From NCBI RefSeq assembly GCF_015476545.1, contig NZ_JADMKV010000006.1, positions 41,079-105,078 on the forward strand: DNA of 64,000 nucleotides, read 5' to 3'. This DNA comes from Methylobacter sp. BlB1. Its GTDB lineage: Bacteria; Pseudomonadota; Gammaproteobacteria; Methylococcales; Methylomonadaceae. Under the pieces are notes generated by a model. It saw only the letters and a list, made by a program, of their open reading frames with translations. It had not been told where the DNA came from and searched no databases. Numbering within the stretch: the stretch's first letter is position 1; each line of letters begins with the position of its first letter. Below, piece after piece: positions 46,338-56,693 of this stretch. A program made the translations under genes and the position numbers.

Positions 46338-48749
46338 ATGATTAGAATCGTTGGCTCAAAGCTATACAGTCTTTTATTTTTTATCCTCGCAAGCTGCCTC
46401 GTCTTTGCTTATAACACGATAAATTTTGCAAGCACGAACAATCCGGCCGCCATCAAACCGCAAGCGTTTCGGCCTGTCGATCTTAACCGGCCATTTCGCC
46501 AGGTTTCCTACTCTAACGATGTCAAGCCCATCCTGGATTCGCGTTGTGTCGCCTGCCATTCCTGCTATGACTCCCCTTGCCAGCTGAAATTAAGCTCTTT
46601 TGAAGGTATAGACCGAGGCGCCAGCAAAAAGACCGTCTATGATCATGAGAGACTAATTGCGCAGGAGCCGTCCAGGCTGTACATCGATGAAACCACAACC
46701 GCCGGCTGGAGGTTGAAAGGCTTCTTTCCGGTTTTGAATGAACAATTTTCGTCACCTGAGGACAACCTGAACAACTCGCTGATCGCACGGCTGATACAGT
46801 TAAAGCGCTATAATCCCTTGCCATCGAACGGCAAATTGCCGAAATCCATAGAACTTGAGCTGGAGCGTTCCTTGCAATGCCCTACTCTTGACGAATTTGA
46901 AGACTACCAGCACGACCATCCGCTTTGGGGCATGCCCTACGGTTTGCCGCCGCTTACTCAAGATCAGGAAGATACGCTGTTAAGCTGGCTCAGAGATGGG
47001 GCTAAAGCCGATATTCACCCTTCGTTGTCGCCTGCCGCAACCGCTGAAATTGAAAAATGGGAACAGTTCCTTAACGCTCCATCACTGAAGCAGCAATTGG
47101 TCGCGCGCTATATTTATGAACATCTGTATATCGGCGATCTGCATTTCAAAGACCATCCGGCCAACGAATTTTATAAGCTGGTCCGCTCCAAAACGCCTTC
47201 GGGGCAAGCTGTCGAAGAGTTGAAAAGTATTCGTCCGTTCGACGCCCCCGGCATCGAACGGTTTTATTATCGGCTACGCCCTGTTACCTCCACCATCGTC
47301 GATAAAAACCATTTTGTTTATGAATTAAGCGACAGCAAAATGCAGCGCTTGCAGGAACTGTTTCTCAAGCCTGAGTACACGGTCACTCAGCTGCCCGGCT
47401 ATGACCCGCAGTCGGCCGCCAACCCGTTCAACACCTTCAGCCAGTTGCCGGCCATTTCACGCTATCAGTTCCTGCTCGACGATGCGCAATACTTCTTTTC
47501 AGGTTTCATTAAAGGGCCTGTCTGCCGGGGCCAGGCTGCGGTTAACGTTATCCGCGATCAGTTCTGGGTAGCCTTCATCAAGCCTCAAAATGACTTTATG
47601 CAGGAAAGCACCGAATTCCTGGCTGAAAACAATCACTACTTGCGCATGCCCGCTTCCGAAGGCGAAAAGATCGGTTTAATTTCATGGCTTGACGTTAACA
47701 GACTGCAACAGCAATATGTCGATAAAAAAGAAACTTTCATTCATAAAGCCCTGCTAAGGCATCACGATGTCGATTTCAATCTGATATGGGATGGCGACGG
47801 CCATAATGACAATGCGTTGTTAACGGTCTTTCGGCATTTTGACAATGCCACGGTGGTAAAAGGACTGGTGGGCAAGACGCCGCTGACGGCTTGGGTCGTC
47901 GATTATCCTTTATTCGAGCGCATCCATTACTTGCTCGTCGCCGGCTTTAACGTCTACGGCACGGCCGGACATCAAGTGACTACGCGCTTGTACATGGATT
48001 CATTGCGCATGGAAGCTGAAAATAATTTTCTCCGGTTCATTCCGGCGCAGCATCGAAAAGCGATGCGCGATTCCTGGTATCAAGGCGTCGATGCCAAGCT
48101 GTTCGGCTTTTTCGACAAGCCCTTGTATGGCATCGACAAGGAAACGGCTATCAGCTATCAGACCAGCGACTATAAAAAGGAATTTTTTGAAAGAGTCCAG
48201 CAACGTTTGGGGCTTGCGGGCGGAGAACCTGATTTGATCAATCGTTGCCCGAAAGAATCGTGCATGAGAGCGAACAGTTCTCCCGATCAGCAGCAGGCAG
48301 ATGCCATGATGCGCCAATTGGCCGGTTTAAAAGGCTACCAAATCGAAGCCTTGCCTGAAGTGTCATTTCTGCGAATAAAAACGGCCGACCCTGACAAGGA
48401 TCTCGTCTACACACTGATCCGAAATCAAAAACTATCGAACGTCTCGTTTATCTTTGCAGAAAGCCTGAGACGAGAGCCTGAACAGGATACACTGACCGTT
48501 GTGCCAGGATTTCTTGGCAGCTACCCCAATATGTTTTTGAGTGTGCCAATACGGCAGCTCCCGGAATTTATTGAGCACCTGAAACATACCCGAACTGAAG
48601 CCGAGAAAGAATTTTTTTACAATCGTTATGGCATTCGCCGCAATAATCCGGAAATATGGCTATATTATGACTGGTTCAATCAAAAATACTTGAAAGAACA
48701 GCCTGGGGCAGCCGGGCTATTTGATATGAACCGTTATGAAAACTTGTAA
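46338..48749 (+). CDS. cti: Fatty acid cis/trans isomerase
   Basis: An 803-residue periplasmic heme enzyme turning cis unsaturated membrane fatty acids into trans, a quick response to solvents, heat or membrane stress. It has a signal-anchor at residues 8-25, a c-type heme motif CVACH (C70, C73, H74) within CVACHSCYDSPCQL, and a long C-terminal enzyme part typical of Cti (for example HDVDFNLIWDGDGHNDNALL, and FYNRYGIRR near the end). The start is ATG 46338; a frame extension to 46278 is unlikely. Slightly longer than the Pseudomonas enzyme. Confidence 0.93.
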   Translation: MIRIVGSKLYSLLFFILASCLVFAYNTINFASTNNPAAIKPQAFRPVDLNRPFRQVSYSNDVKPILDSRCVACHSCYDSPCQLKLSSFEGIDRGASKKTVYDHERLIAQEPSRLYIDETTTAGWRLKGFFPVLNEQFSSPEDNLNNSLIARLIQLKRYNPLPSNGKLPKSIELELERSLQCPTLDEFEDYQHDHPLWGMPYGLPPLTQDQEDTLLSWLRDGAKADIHPSLSPAATAEIEKWEQFLNAPSLKQQLVARYIYEHLYIGDLHFKDHPANEFYKLVRSKTPSGQAVEELKSIRPFDAPGIERFYYRLRPVTSTIVDKNHFVYELSDSKMQRLQELFLKPEYTVTQLPGYDPQSAANPFNTFSQLPAISRYQFLLDDAQYFFSGFIKGPVCRGQAAVNVIRDQFWVAFIKPQNDFMQESTEFLAENNHYLRMPASEGEKIGLISWLDVNRLQQQYVDKKETFIHKALLRHHDVDFNLIWDGDGHNDNALLTVFRHFDNATVVKGLVGKTPLTAWVVDYPLFERIHYLLVAGFNVYGTAGHQVTTRLYMDSLRMEAENNFLRFIPAQHRKAMRDSWYQGVDAKLFGFFDKPLYGIDKETAISYQTSDYKKEFFERVQQRLGLAGGEPDLINRCPKESCMRANSSPDQQQADAMMRQLAGLKGYQIEALPEVSFLRIKTADPDKDLVYTLIRNQKLSNVSFIFAESLRREPEQDTLTVVPGFLGSYPNMFLSVPIRQLPEFIEHLKHTRTEAEKEFFYNRYGIRRNNPEIWLYYDWFNQKYLKEQPGAAGLFDMNRYENL

Positions 48750-48873
48750 TCTTAAAGAACCGACAAGCTGATCTTCCCTTATTCCTGGCGCTAGACGTGC
48801 CCGGATAAGTTGAACTTTCTAAAGTATCAGCCTGTCCTTGATGAAAAAATTGTTCAGTATAAGGCAATAGGAA

Positions 48874-49203
48874 ATGAAAATAATTGACATGCGCCGGGGG
48901 GAACGGCGCTCGGCGGAAGAACGACGCAAAGCTGATAGACGCACCTGCCCTCATGAATTCGGTTCGCCGGAATGGGTAGAAAACATAAAGAAAAATCATC
49001 TGGCATGGCCAAAGACTGATCGACGAAAAGGAGAAAGGCGCAGCAATGAGGACCGGCGTGTGGAGGATCGTAGGCTGCAGGAACTTCCCGATCGAAGCCA
49101 GTATGAAAAGGAACACCCGTGGCTCGCGCTTGCTCCGGAGGAAAGAGAGTTGATTAAAGCCTTATATCTGGATGACGACGAACACCCGGATGACAAAAAA
49201 TAG
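48874..49203 (+). CDS. Arginine-rich small protein
   Basis: A 109-residue protein with two clusters of double-arginine repeats, RRGERRSAEERRKADRR (about 7-23) and DRRKGERRSNEDRRVEDRR (about 49-67), and an acidic C-terminus (YLDDDEHPDD). It has no signal peptide or domain. The arginine repeats could bind RNA or membrane phosphates. The frame opens with ATG and ends cleanly. No family recognised. Confidence 0.6.
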   Translation: MKIIDMRRGERRSAEERRKADRRTCPHEFGSPEWVENIKKNHLAWPKTDRRKGERRSNEDRRVEDRRLQELPDRSQYEKEHPWLALAPEERELIKALYLDDDEHPDDKK

Positions 49204-49514
49204 CCGCATTATTGAAGAAAAGTCCTTTCATCAAAAAAAACTTAAGCTATTCCGCTAAATCGGCTGTCTATTTAATGACTGGACTTTTTTTAGTTTTAAA
49301 TGTAAACAAACCATTGTAAAAATTGAATTTTAACGATTTGTTTCTTGTATTAGATAACCGCTACCATGAATTTGCAGCATTTTTCATGACACAAGTTGAA
49401 CCATAGCACTGCCCGTTCAGCTTTAATTAATAGTGCCGATGGAGATAATGCGTGAACACATGGTCTATATTGATGTCGTATTGATAAAACAGAACTAACC
49501 ATGTGGGGGTTGTA
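49204..49514. other. AT-rich upstream region of prkA
   Basis: No gene seen. It is the presumed promoter region of prkA-yeaH-spoVR. I could not find a convincing sigma-70 or sigma-54 element. Confidence 0.4.
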
Positions 49515-51437
49515 ATGAGCATATTTGAACGCTATACCTCAAAGTTTGAAGAATTGAAGGAAGAGGAATTAACGCTTCCGGAATATCTGGAACTCTGTAA
49601 AAAAGATCCGCTAACTTATGCCAGCCCTGCAGAACGCATGCTGGCGGCTATCGGCGAGCCGGAACTGCTCGATACGCATAATGATCCCCGGCTCAGCCGG
49701 ATTTTTTCCAATAAAGTCATCAGGATTTATCCCGCATTCCGCGAGTTTTATGGCATGGAAGACGTCATCGAGCAAATCGTCTCGTTTTTCAGGCATGCGG
49801 CACAGGGCCTGGAAGAAAAGAAACAGATTCTTTATCTGCTCGGCCCGGTCGGCGGCGGTAAATCCTCACTGGCCGAACGGCTTAAATTGTTAATGGAAAA
49901 AACGCCTTTTTATGCGATTAAAGGCTCGCCTGTGTTCGAGTCGCCGTTAGGGCTGTTCAATATTGATGAAGATGGCGATATTCTTGAAAAAGATTACGGT
50001 ATACCCAGACGCTATCTCAACACGATCATGTCCCCCTGGGCGACCAAACGCCTGTATGAATTTAATGGCGATATCCGCCAATTCAGAGTTGTGCGCATCC
50101 GCCCTTCCATCCTGAGGCAAATTGCCGTCACCAAAACAGAACCAGGCGATGAAAACAACCAGGATATTTCGTCACTGGTGGGCAAAGTCGACATTCGCAA
50201 ACTGGAAAAATATTCACAGGACGATCCCGATGCCTACAGCTATTCCGGCGGTTTGTGCCGGGCCAACCAGGGCTTGCTTGAGTTTGTCGAAATGTTCAAG
50301 GCGCCCATCAAGGTTCTGCATCCGCTGCTGACAGCAACGCAGGAAGGCAATTACAAAGGTACCGAAGGTTTTCCGGCGATACCGTTCCAGGGCATTATTC
50401 TCGCGCACTCGAATGAATCGGAATGGCTGGCGTTCCGAAACAATAAAAACAATGAGGCTTTCCTCGATCGTATTTACATAGTCAAAGTGCCTTATTGCCT
50501 GCGCGTCTCGGAAGAAATAAAAATCTACGAAAAACTGCTGGAGAATAGTTCACTGCATAATGCGCCGTGCGCGCCCGGCACGTTGCAAATGATGGCGCAG
50601 TTTGCGGTGTTGTCCCGGCTGAAAGAGCCCGAAAACTCCAACATCTTCTCCAAGATGCGGGTCTACAACGGCGAGAATCTGAAAGATACCGATCCCCATG
50701 CCAAATCCTATCAGGAGTACCGCGATTATGCCGGCGTCGATGAGGGTATGACTGGCTTGTCCACGCGTTTTGCGTTCAAGATCTTATCCAAGGTGTTCAA
50801 CTTCGATAATACCGAAGTCGCGGCCAACCCGGTTCATCTCTTGTATGTCATCGAACAACAGATCGAGCGTGAACAATTTCCGGCGGATACTGAAGAAAGG
50901 TATCTATCCTATCTTAAAGGCTACCTGACGCAGAAATATATAGAGTTTATCGGCAAGGAAATTCAAACCGCCTATCTGCAGTCGTATTCGGAATACGGGC
51001 AAAACATCTTCGACCGGTATGTAACCTATGCCGACTACTGGATACAGGATACCAACTACCGCGATCCCGATACCGGCGAGATGTTCGATCGAAGCGCCTT
51101 GAATGACGAGTTGGAAAAAATTGAGAAACCTGCTGGCATCAGTAATCCCAAAGATTTCCGCAATGAAATTGTGAACTTTGTCCTGCGGGCGCGTGCCAAA
51201 CATGGAGGCAAAAACCCGGCCTGGACCAGCTACGAGAAGTTGCGTACAGTGATTGAAAAGAAAATGTTTTCGACCACTGAAGATCTGCTGCCGGTAATTT
51301 CCTTCAATGCCAAGGCATCGCCTGAAGATCAGAAAAAACATGAAGAGTTTATTGATCGTATGGTTGAAAAAGGTTATACAGAGAAACAGGTACGATTGCT
51401 CAGCGAATGGTATTTAAGAGTACGTAAATCGTCTTAA
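49515..51437 (+). CDS. prkA: PrkA/YeaG serine protein kinase
   Basis: A 640-residue AAA+-type serine protein kinase acting in stress and stationary-phase responses. ATG 49515 is chosen; an in-frame GTG at 49503 precedes it. The Walker A-like GPVGGGKS at 110-117 is followed by a P-loop NTPase core with Walker B-like FQGIILAHSNE. The C-terminal PrkA kinase region follows. Residue count is close to E. coli YeaG (644). First gene of the classical prkA-yeaH-spoVR trio: yeaH begins 17 bases later. Confidence 0.95.
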   Translation: MSIFERYTSKFEELKEEELTLPEYLELCKKDPLTYASPAERMLAAIGEPELLDTHNDPRLSRIFSNKVIRIYPAFREFYGMEDVIEQIVSFFRHAAQGLEEKKQILYLLGPVGGGKSSLAERLKLLMEKTPFYAIKGSPVFESPLGLFNIDEDGDILEKDYGIPRRYLNTIMSPWATKRLYEFNGDIRQFRVVRIRPSILRQIAVTKTEPGDENNQDISSLVGKVDIRKLEKYSQDDPDAYSYSGGLCRANQGLLEFVEMFKAPIKVLHPLLTATQEGNYKGTEGFPAIPFQGIILAHSNESEWLAFRNNKNNEAFLDRIYIVKVPYCLRVSEEIKIYEKLLENSSLHNAPCAPGTLQMMAQFAVLSRLKEPENSNIFSKMRVYNGENLKDTDPHAKSYQEYRDYAGVDEGMTGLSTRFAFKILSKVFNFDNTEVAANPVHLLYVIEQQIEREQFPADTEERYLSYLKGYLTQKYIEFIGKEIQTAYLQSYSEYGQNIFDRYVTYADYWIQDTNYRDPDTGEMFDRSALNDELEKIEKPAGISNPKDFRNEIVNFVLRARAKHGGKNPAWTSYEKLRTVIEKKMFSTTEDLLPVISFNAKASPEDQKKHEEFIDRMVEKGYTEKQVRLLSEWYLRVRKSS

Positions 51438-51454
51438 CGCTTGAGGAGAAATTT

Positions 51455-52717
51455 GTGACTCGAATTGTAGATAGACGCCTGAACGGAAAGAATAAGAGTG
51501 CCGTTAACCGGCAGAAATTTATTCGCCGTTTTCGCACCCAGATTAAAAAAGCGGTTGCCGACGCTGTAACCGAGCGTAGCGTGACCGATCTGGATAAGGG
51601 TGAGAAGGTTTCTATCCCTGCGCGAGACACCTCCGAACCTTTCTTCCACCACGGCCAGGGCGGCTATCGGGAAATCATCCATCCGGGCAATAAGGAATTC
51701 CGCAAAGGCGACAAAATTGAGCGCCCCGAAGGCGGAGCCGGACAAGGAGGCAGTCAAGCTTCTAATACCGGTGAAGGCTTGGATGATTTCGTCTTTGAGC
51801 TGACCCGTGAAGAATTCATGCAATTCTTCTTTGAAGATCTTGAACTGCCCAATCTGGTCAAGACCAAACTGGCAACCATCCAGGAAACCAAAAAAGTGCG
51901 GGCTGGCCATACCAGCGAAGGCAATCCGACCAATATCAATGTCATCCGTTCGTTGCGCGGCGCACTGGGCCGGCGCATCGCTTTGCGCGCGCCGCATCTG
52001 AACAGTATCGCAGAAGCCGAAGCTAAACTTGAGGATTTGCTCAAACGCCACAGCGAAACCGATGCGGTGGTTATTGCACTGCGCGAAGAGATCAAGCGGC
52101 TCAAGAAAAAAGTCGAGCAGATTCCCTTTATCGACACTTTTGACTTGCGCTATGACAACCGCATAGACAGGCCCAAACCGTCCACGCAAGCGGTTATGTT
52201 CTGCGTTATGGATGTCTCGGGCTCCATGGGGCCTGAGGAAAAGGACATGGCAAAACGATTCTTCATGCTGCTGTATCTATTTCTGACCCGCACTTATGAA
52301 AAAATCCAGGTTGTCTTTATTTCGCATCACACTGAAGCCAGCGAAGTGGATGAAGAAACCTTCTTTTATTCCAGGGAAACCGGCGGCACAGTAGTATCCA
52401 GCGCACTCAATCTGATGAGCAAGATCATTCAGGAGCGTTTCCCGACCTCCGAATGGAATATTTATGCGGCACAAGCCTCGGACGGGGATAACTGGGATAA
52501 TGATTCAAAAGACTGCACAAAAATACTGTCCGAGCAGATCATGCCTTATATGCAGTATTACGCTTATATCGAGATCACCGAAGACAGGCATCAGAACCTC
52601 TGGCATGAATACCTGACTCTGAAAAGTCAATGGAGCAACTTTGCCATGCAACGTATTGCCGGGGTAGCCGATATTTATCCCGTATTCCGTAAACTTTTTG
52701 AAAAGCAAAGCGCATGA
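51455..52717 (+). CDS. yeaH: YeaH/DUF444 von Willebrand A-like protein
   Basis: A 420-residue protein of the YeaH family. It has a GTG start with a GAGGAG site. The N-terminal half is charged, rich in Gly/Arg/Glu. The C-terminal von Willebrand A domain has the MIDAS motif VMDVSGSMG with DVSGS at 253-257, and an ASDGDN signature further on that completes metal coordination. It works with PrkA and SpoVR as a phosphorylation or binding partner; details are unknown. It overlaps spoVR by four bases. Confidence 0.93.
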   Translation: MTRIVDRRLNGKNKSAVNRQKFIRRFRTQIKKAVADAVTERSVTDLDKGEKVSIPARDTSEPFFHHGQGGYREIIHPGNKEFRKGDKIERPEGGAGQGGSQASNTGEGLDDFVFELTREEFMQFFFEDLELPNLVKTKLATIQETKKVRAGHTSEGNPTNINVIRSLRGALGRRIALRAPHLNSIAEAEAKLEDLLKRHSETDAVVIALREEIKRLKKKVEQIPFIDTFDLRYDNRIDRPKPSTQAVMFCVMDVSGSMGPEEKDMAKRFFMLLYLFLTRTYEKIQVVFISHHTEASEVDEETFFYSRETGGTVVSSALNLMSKIIQERFPTSEWNIYAAQASDGDNWDNDSKDCTKILSEQIMPYMQYYAYIEITEDRHQNLWHEYLTLKSQWSNFAMQRIAGVADIYPVFRKLFEKQSA

Positions 52718-54207
52718 ACAGAAAGCCACTATCAGAAACATCGGAATGGACATTTGAGCTGATAGAAAAATATCACGCGGAAATAGCCCGAATCGCCAAT
52801 AACTTCGGTTTGGACACCTACCCTATTCAACTCGAAATCATTACCGCCGAACAAATGATGGATGCTTATGCCTCGGTCGGCATGCCCATCGGATACAGCC
52901 ACTGGTCGTTCGGCAAGGAATTCGTCAAAAACGAGAAGCGCTATAAAAGAGGCCAGATGGGGCTGGCTTATGAAATTGTGATCAATTCCAATCCATGCAT
53001 TGCTTATCTCATGGAAGAAAACAGCATGACCATGCAGGCATTGGTTATCGCGCATGCCGCTTATGGGCATAATTCCTTTTTCAAAAAGAACTATTTATTC
53101 AAGACCTGGACCAGTGCGGATTCCATTATCGACTACCTGCTGTTTGCCAAAAACTATATTGCGGACTGCGAGGAGCGTTATGGTGAAGAACAGGTTGAGG
53201 CCATCCTCGACTCTTGCCATGCCTTGAAAAACTTCGGCGTAGACCGATACAAACGCCCATCCAGATTATCCTTGCAGGAAGAACAGGCCCGTCAGAGAGA
53301 GCGCGAAGCCTACCTGCAATCTCAGATTAACGAATTATGGCGCACCATACCCGCCAGGGAAATGCCGCGCCATGACGCTGAAGAAGTACGGTTCCCCGAA
53401 GAGCCCCAGGAAAATATCCTTTACTTCATCGAGAAAAATGCGCCGTTCCTGGAGCCCTGGCAGCGTGAAATCATTCGCATCGTACGCAAAATTTCCCAGT
53501 ATTTTTATCCGCAGCGACAGACCCAGGTGATGAATGAAGGCTGGGCCACTTTTTGGCATTATACGATTCTGAATCAGCTTTATGATGAAGGGTTGGTAAC
53601 GGATGGTTTCATGATTGAATTTTTGCAATCGCATACCAATGTGGTTTATCAGCCGCCCTTCGACAGCAAGTACTACTCGGGCATTAATCCCTACGCGCTG
53701 GGTTTTGCCATGATGAGCGATATCCGCAGAATCTGTGAGAACCCGACGCCTGAAGACAAACACTGGTTTCCGGAAATGGCCGGCAGCGACTGGAATAAAA
53801 CGCTGCATTTCGCCATGCAGAATTTCAAAGATGAGAGCTTTATCAGCCAGTATCTATCGCCCAAGGTTATTCGCGACCTTAAACTGTTCTCTATTATGGA
53901 TGACTATAGGGAAAGAGAAATCGAGGTGACTTCCATTCATGATGAACAAGGTTATCAATATATTCGCCAGGCATTGTCGGAACAATACAACCTGGGCAGT
54001 AACGAACCCAACATCCAGGTCTATCATGTCGATCGTAAGGGCGATCGTTCGCTGACTTTACGTCATACTCAATACCACCGTATGCCGCTGGCCCAAAGCG
54101 CAAATGAAGTGCTAAAGCATGTCGCCAGGCTCTGGGGATTCGATGCCCGGCTTGAAACACTTGCTGAGGATGGTTCGGTACTTGCCACCTTTGAATGCAA
54201 TCTTTAG
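52714..54207 (+). CDS. SpoVR/YcgB family protein
   Basis: A 497-residue SpoVR-family protein (YcgB in E. coli), cytoplasmic and of unknown activity. Its hallmarks are WTFELIEKYHAEIARIANNFGLDTYPIQ near the start, a HAAYGHNSFFKKNYLF stretch with histidines, and the later QVMNEGWATFWHY with an HExxH-like metal pattern NEGWATFWH. It completes the prkA-yeaH-spoVR unit and its ATG overlaps the yeaH stop. Confidence 0.94.
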   Translation: MNRKPLSETSEWTFELIEKYHAEIARIANNFGLDTYPIQLEIITAEQMMDAYASVGMPIGYSHWSFGKEFVKNEKRYKRGQMGLAYEIVINSNPCIAYLMEENSMTMQALVIAHAAYGHNSFFKKNYLFKTWTSADSIIDYLLFAKNYIADCEERYGEEQVEAILDSCHALKNFGVDRYKRPSRLSLQEEQARQREREAYLQSQINELWRTIPAREMPRHDAEEVRFPEEPQENILYFIEKNAPFLEPWQREIIRIVRKISQYFYPQRQTQVMNEGWATFWHYTILNQLYDEGLVTDGFMIEFLQSHTNVVYQPPFDSKYYSGINPYALGFAMMSDIRRICENPTPEDKHWFPEMAGSDWNKTLHFAMQNFKDESFISQYLSPKVIRDLKLFSIMDDYREREIEVTSIHDEQGYQYIRQALSEQYNLGSNEPNIQVYHVDRKGDRSLTLRHTQYHRMPLAQSANEVLKHVARLWGFDARLETLAEDGSVLATFECNL

Positions 54208-54388
54208 TTTTAGCTCCATCCCGCATCAACTTTGGCCAGCCAATGCAATAACCACTGGCTCTACATGTATTTTTAAACGCTTTGTTGCCGCGATGACTCG
54301 ATCAATCATCAGGATGTGTTTAGAAAGGGCTTGGGCGCGTACTGCTGCGGCCTGAAAGCCCTTGTGATTTTTATGGAAAACTTACGCT

Positions 54389-55633
54389 CTAAATTTTTGA
54401 TCTAGGTACATCAAACCTGATCGGAATAGTTACGTTGAGAAAATAATCGGGTGATTCCTCTGTCAACCCAACACCACCCAATACAGAGAAAAACAGGTTG
54501 CGGCCAATGGTTGATGAAGCGCCTGCAGTAAAGGCGCTTACAACGCCATCGCTGCCTGGTATTTTAATATTGTTAAGCTTGGTTTCCTGAAGAAATGCCT
54601 GCTGCAAACCGATATTTAAAGATGTCTGTGGACTGGCTGCCAAAATTGCGTTGACAGCAAATTCAACTTGATCGCCCGGCTCTATGCCTTCTGCCTTTAA
54701 AGATGTTTTGTAAGCTACTCTTCCGGTGAACGCCAATGGATCTTGGCGTTTTAGGAATGTCAGTGATCCGATGAAATCATTAAATCCGATTCCCGTAAGA
54801 ATATTATTGTCTTCAATACTGCCAGTCGCCGAATCCCATGTAATTCGACCTATCACATCCGGAAGCCAATCCGTTTCATGCATTAAAGTTTTGGCTAGGC
54901 CGACACTGACATCACCGAAAGTTGAAGCGCTCTCTTTCATATTGCTAGGGAACAATCCCGGCGCTGAGAAAGTCGCATCTTCATTAATAAACCGGCCAGG
55001 AACACGCACCTCAAGCTGAGATTCAAAAGGCAAGCCAACCAAGATATTTGCACCCGCATCGATTTCATCCCGGCGGATACGTTGATTTGCTGTTACAGGC
55101 CCTATAGGAGACCTAATTAAAAGAGGCGTATCATCTTCTCTTCGTGTATAGGTAGCAAATGGCTGAATTTCCGCCTGACCAAAGGGTAACAGCAAAGCGC
55201 CGGTTTGAACCAATGTTCGTTCCAATGCACGTTGAGCTGCATCTTCATCAATTTCAAAACTACCGGGTGCCGCACTGGCTTGTTGTGTCTTGACCGGAGC
55301 TTTTTGAACTTGCGCCTGATTTGCAGGCGACTTTGCCAGTGTGGCGGCAGGACCGCTGGCGACAGCAGGCCGATTGGCCTCAGGGGCTGCGGCGCGCTGT
55401 TCCAAAAGTTGCACTCTACGCTGAAGATCAGCGATTACTTGATCCCGTTCAGCGATTTTTTGTATAAGTTGATCCTGCAGGCTAGAGTCCGATGTTTTAT
55501 CTGCCGCATACCCCCAACTCGATACCAGCATCCCTGTGCCGATCATCAAGATAAGCCCTGGTGAAATTCTCCAGGGTTGTTGAATGGAGCGTTCCGATGC
55601 TTTCATTCGATTATTATTATTTTTAGGGTCCAT
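54389..55633 (-). CDS. Outer-membrane beta-barrel with N-terminal coiled coil (FapF-like)
   Basis: A 414-residue predicted outer-membrane protein. A signal region (to about residue 43, GYAADK) leads to a coiled coil at about 49-85 (QLIQKIAERDQVIADLQRR) and an Ala/Pro/Gln linker. The remainder, from about residue 140, is a beta-barrel of alternating strands. Such an architecture, coiled coil plus barrel, is that of FapF, the amyloid secretion channel, and the C39-peptidase partner directly upstream supports the parallel. No FapA/B/C/E gene is visible. The gene starts 11 bases after the peptidase stop. AGG precedes ATG. Confidence 0.75.
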   Translation of the reverse strand: MDPKNNNNRMKASERSIQQPWRISPGLILMIGTGMLVSSWGYAADKTSDSSLQDQLIQKIAERDQVIADLQRRVQLLEQRAAAPEANRPAVASGPAATLAKSPANQAQVQKAPVKTQQASAAPGSFEIDEDAAQRALERTLVQTGALLLPFGQAEIQPFATYTRREDDTPLLIRSPIGPVTANQRIRRDEIDAGANILVGLPFESQLEVRVPGRFINEDATFSAPGLFPSNMKESASTFGDVSVGLAKTLMHETDWLPDVIGRITWDSATGSIEDNNILTGIGFNDFIGSLTFLKRQDPLAFTGRVAYKTSLKAEGIEPGDQVEFAVNAILAASPQTSLNIGLQQAFLQETKLNNIKIPGSDGVVSAFTAGASSTIGRNLFFSVLGGVGLTEESPDYFLNVTIPIRFDVPRSKI

Positions 55634-55644
55634 TATTTACCTAA

Positions 55645-56361
55645 TTATCTTGTCATAACAAACTCGTGTGGCTGAGGCTGCAAGCGATTGGGCGGCTCAG
55701 CTCCATCAAGCCTAGTAACTACAAAACCGACCTTGCCTATTTTAGGAAAATCGATTCTCATCTTTTCAAACATATCAACAAGCATTGTCCGGTTACCCCA
55801 TGCAGGATCGGCTAGCAGCACGCGGTTGTCCTGTATCCCACGAAAGATAACAAAATGGTTATAACCCATGACATTTATCGGAACAATGATTGGAGCCTTT
55901 TTAATGAGGTCATCGAGCGTGAGTTTACCATAACCGATCCCTTTATAACCATGACCATCCGCATAACGCTTAAGGTCCAGCAACGAGAAACCTTGTCGAA
56001 TATTGACCAATATTGGATTCTTGATGTATTCATCTCTGTTCATAAGCTCTTTTGCAACCTCTTTTTCCGTTACAAAATCGCCATGCTGATAATTTAATAA
56101 CGTTGTTAAAGCTGCAGCCCCACAGCTTAGGTCCCATTGTTGTATAACAACATTTTCGTGCCGCATTTCTATCAGCGACTTCACAGAGCGGGCTTCAGAA
56201 GCGCCTGAAAAGCTTCCTATCAGACACACCAACAATCCCAGTTTTTTAGCCATTAAACAATCCATATATGACAATGTGATTAATTTTTTAATGCGCTGGC
56301 TTATACCAGAGATACTATTTTTTTTAAGGGAAATGAGATTTGAATCAAAACGCTTCAGCAT
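55645..56361 (-). CDS. C39-family cysteine peptidase (FapD-like)
   Basis: A 238-residue protein with a papain-like C39 peptidase fold. The catalytic triad is intact: WDLSCGAAALTTLL (C80), GYNHFVIFRG (H169) and LLADPAWGN (D185), with Gln 74/75 as oxyanion residue. A signal-like hydrophobic stretch lies at about residues 38-55 (MAKKLGLLVCLIGSF); the start is 56361 or an internal ATG at 56265 or 56253. It lacks ABC transporter domains, so it is a stand-alone periplasmic peptidase as in FapD. Substrate unknown. It pairs with the beta-barrel gene. Confidence 0.82.
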   Translation of the reverse strand: MLKRFDSNLISLKKNSISGISQRIKKLITLSYMDCLMAKKLGLLVCLIGSFSGASEARSVKSLIEMRHENVVIQQWDLSCGAAALTTLLNYQHGDFVTEKEVAKELMNRDEYIKNPILVNIRQGFSLLDLKRYADGHGYKGIGYGKLTLDDLIKKAPIIVPINVMGYNHFVIFRGIQDNRVLLADPAWGNRTMLVDMFEKMRIDFPKIGKVGFVVTRLDGAEPPNRLQPQPHEFVMTR

Positions 56362-56693
56362 AAATATAAAGATCGAAACAGGAATAATCTTGGGAAAAAT
56401 TGAATAATAAGCGCTTTTTTATAATTATATAAAAAGCATTTCCATATCTGGTTGAGTTATTTCCATTTTAGCTTTCGGATAGAGTTAGGAGAAATTGTTT
56501 TCTATACCCAATATTACGCAGTCAATTGGCTCATCCATTATAGGTAATTCAAGCTCGAATTTACCTGGAAAAATGGTTTGCAATACTTTAAATCCTATTA
56601 TAAGGTGTAAATACCTACCTACCTAATTCATGGCTCCCACACCAAGAATGGAAACTATAAGTTATATAACACTAGCCAATATTTTCTTTCTTT
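56362..56693. other. AT-rich spacer upstream of the C39 gene
   Basis: No gene or clear promoter recognised. It ends at the left terminal repeat of the element at 56694. Confidence 0.4.
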
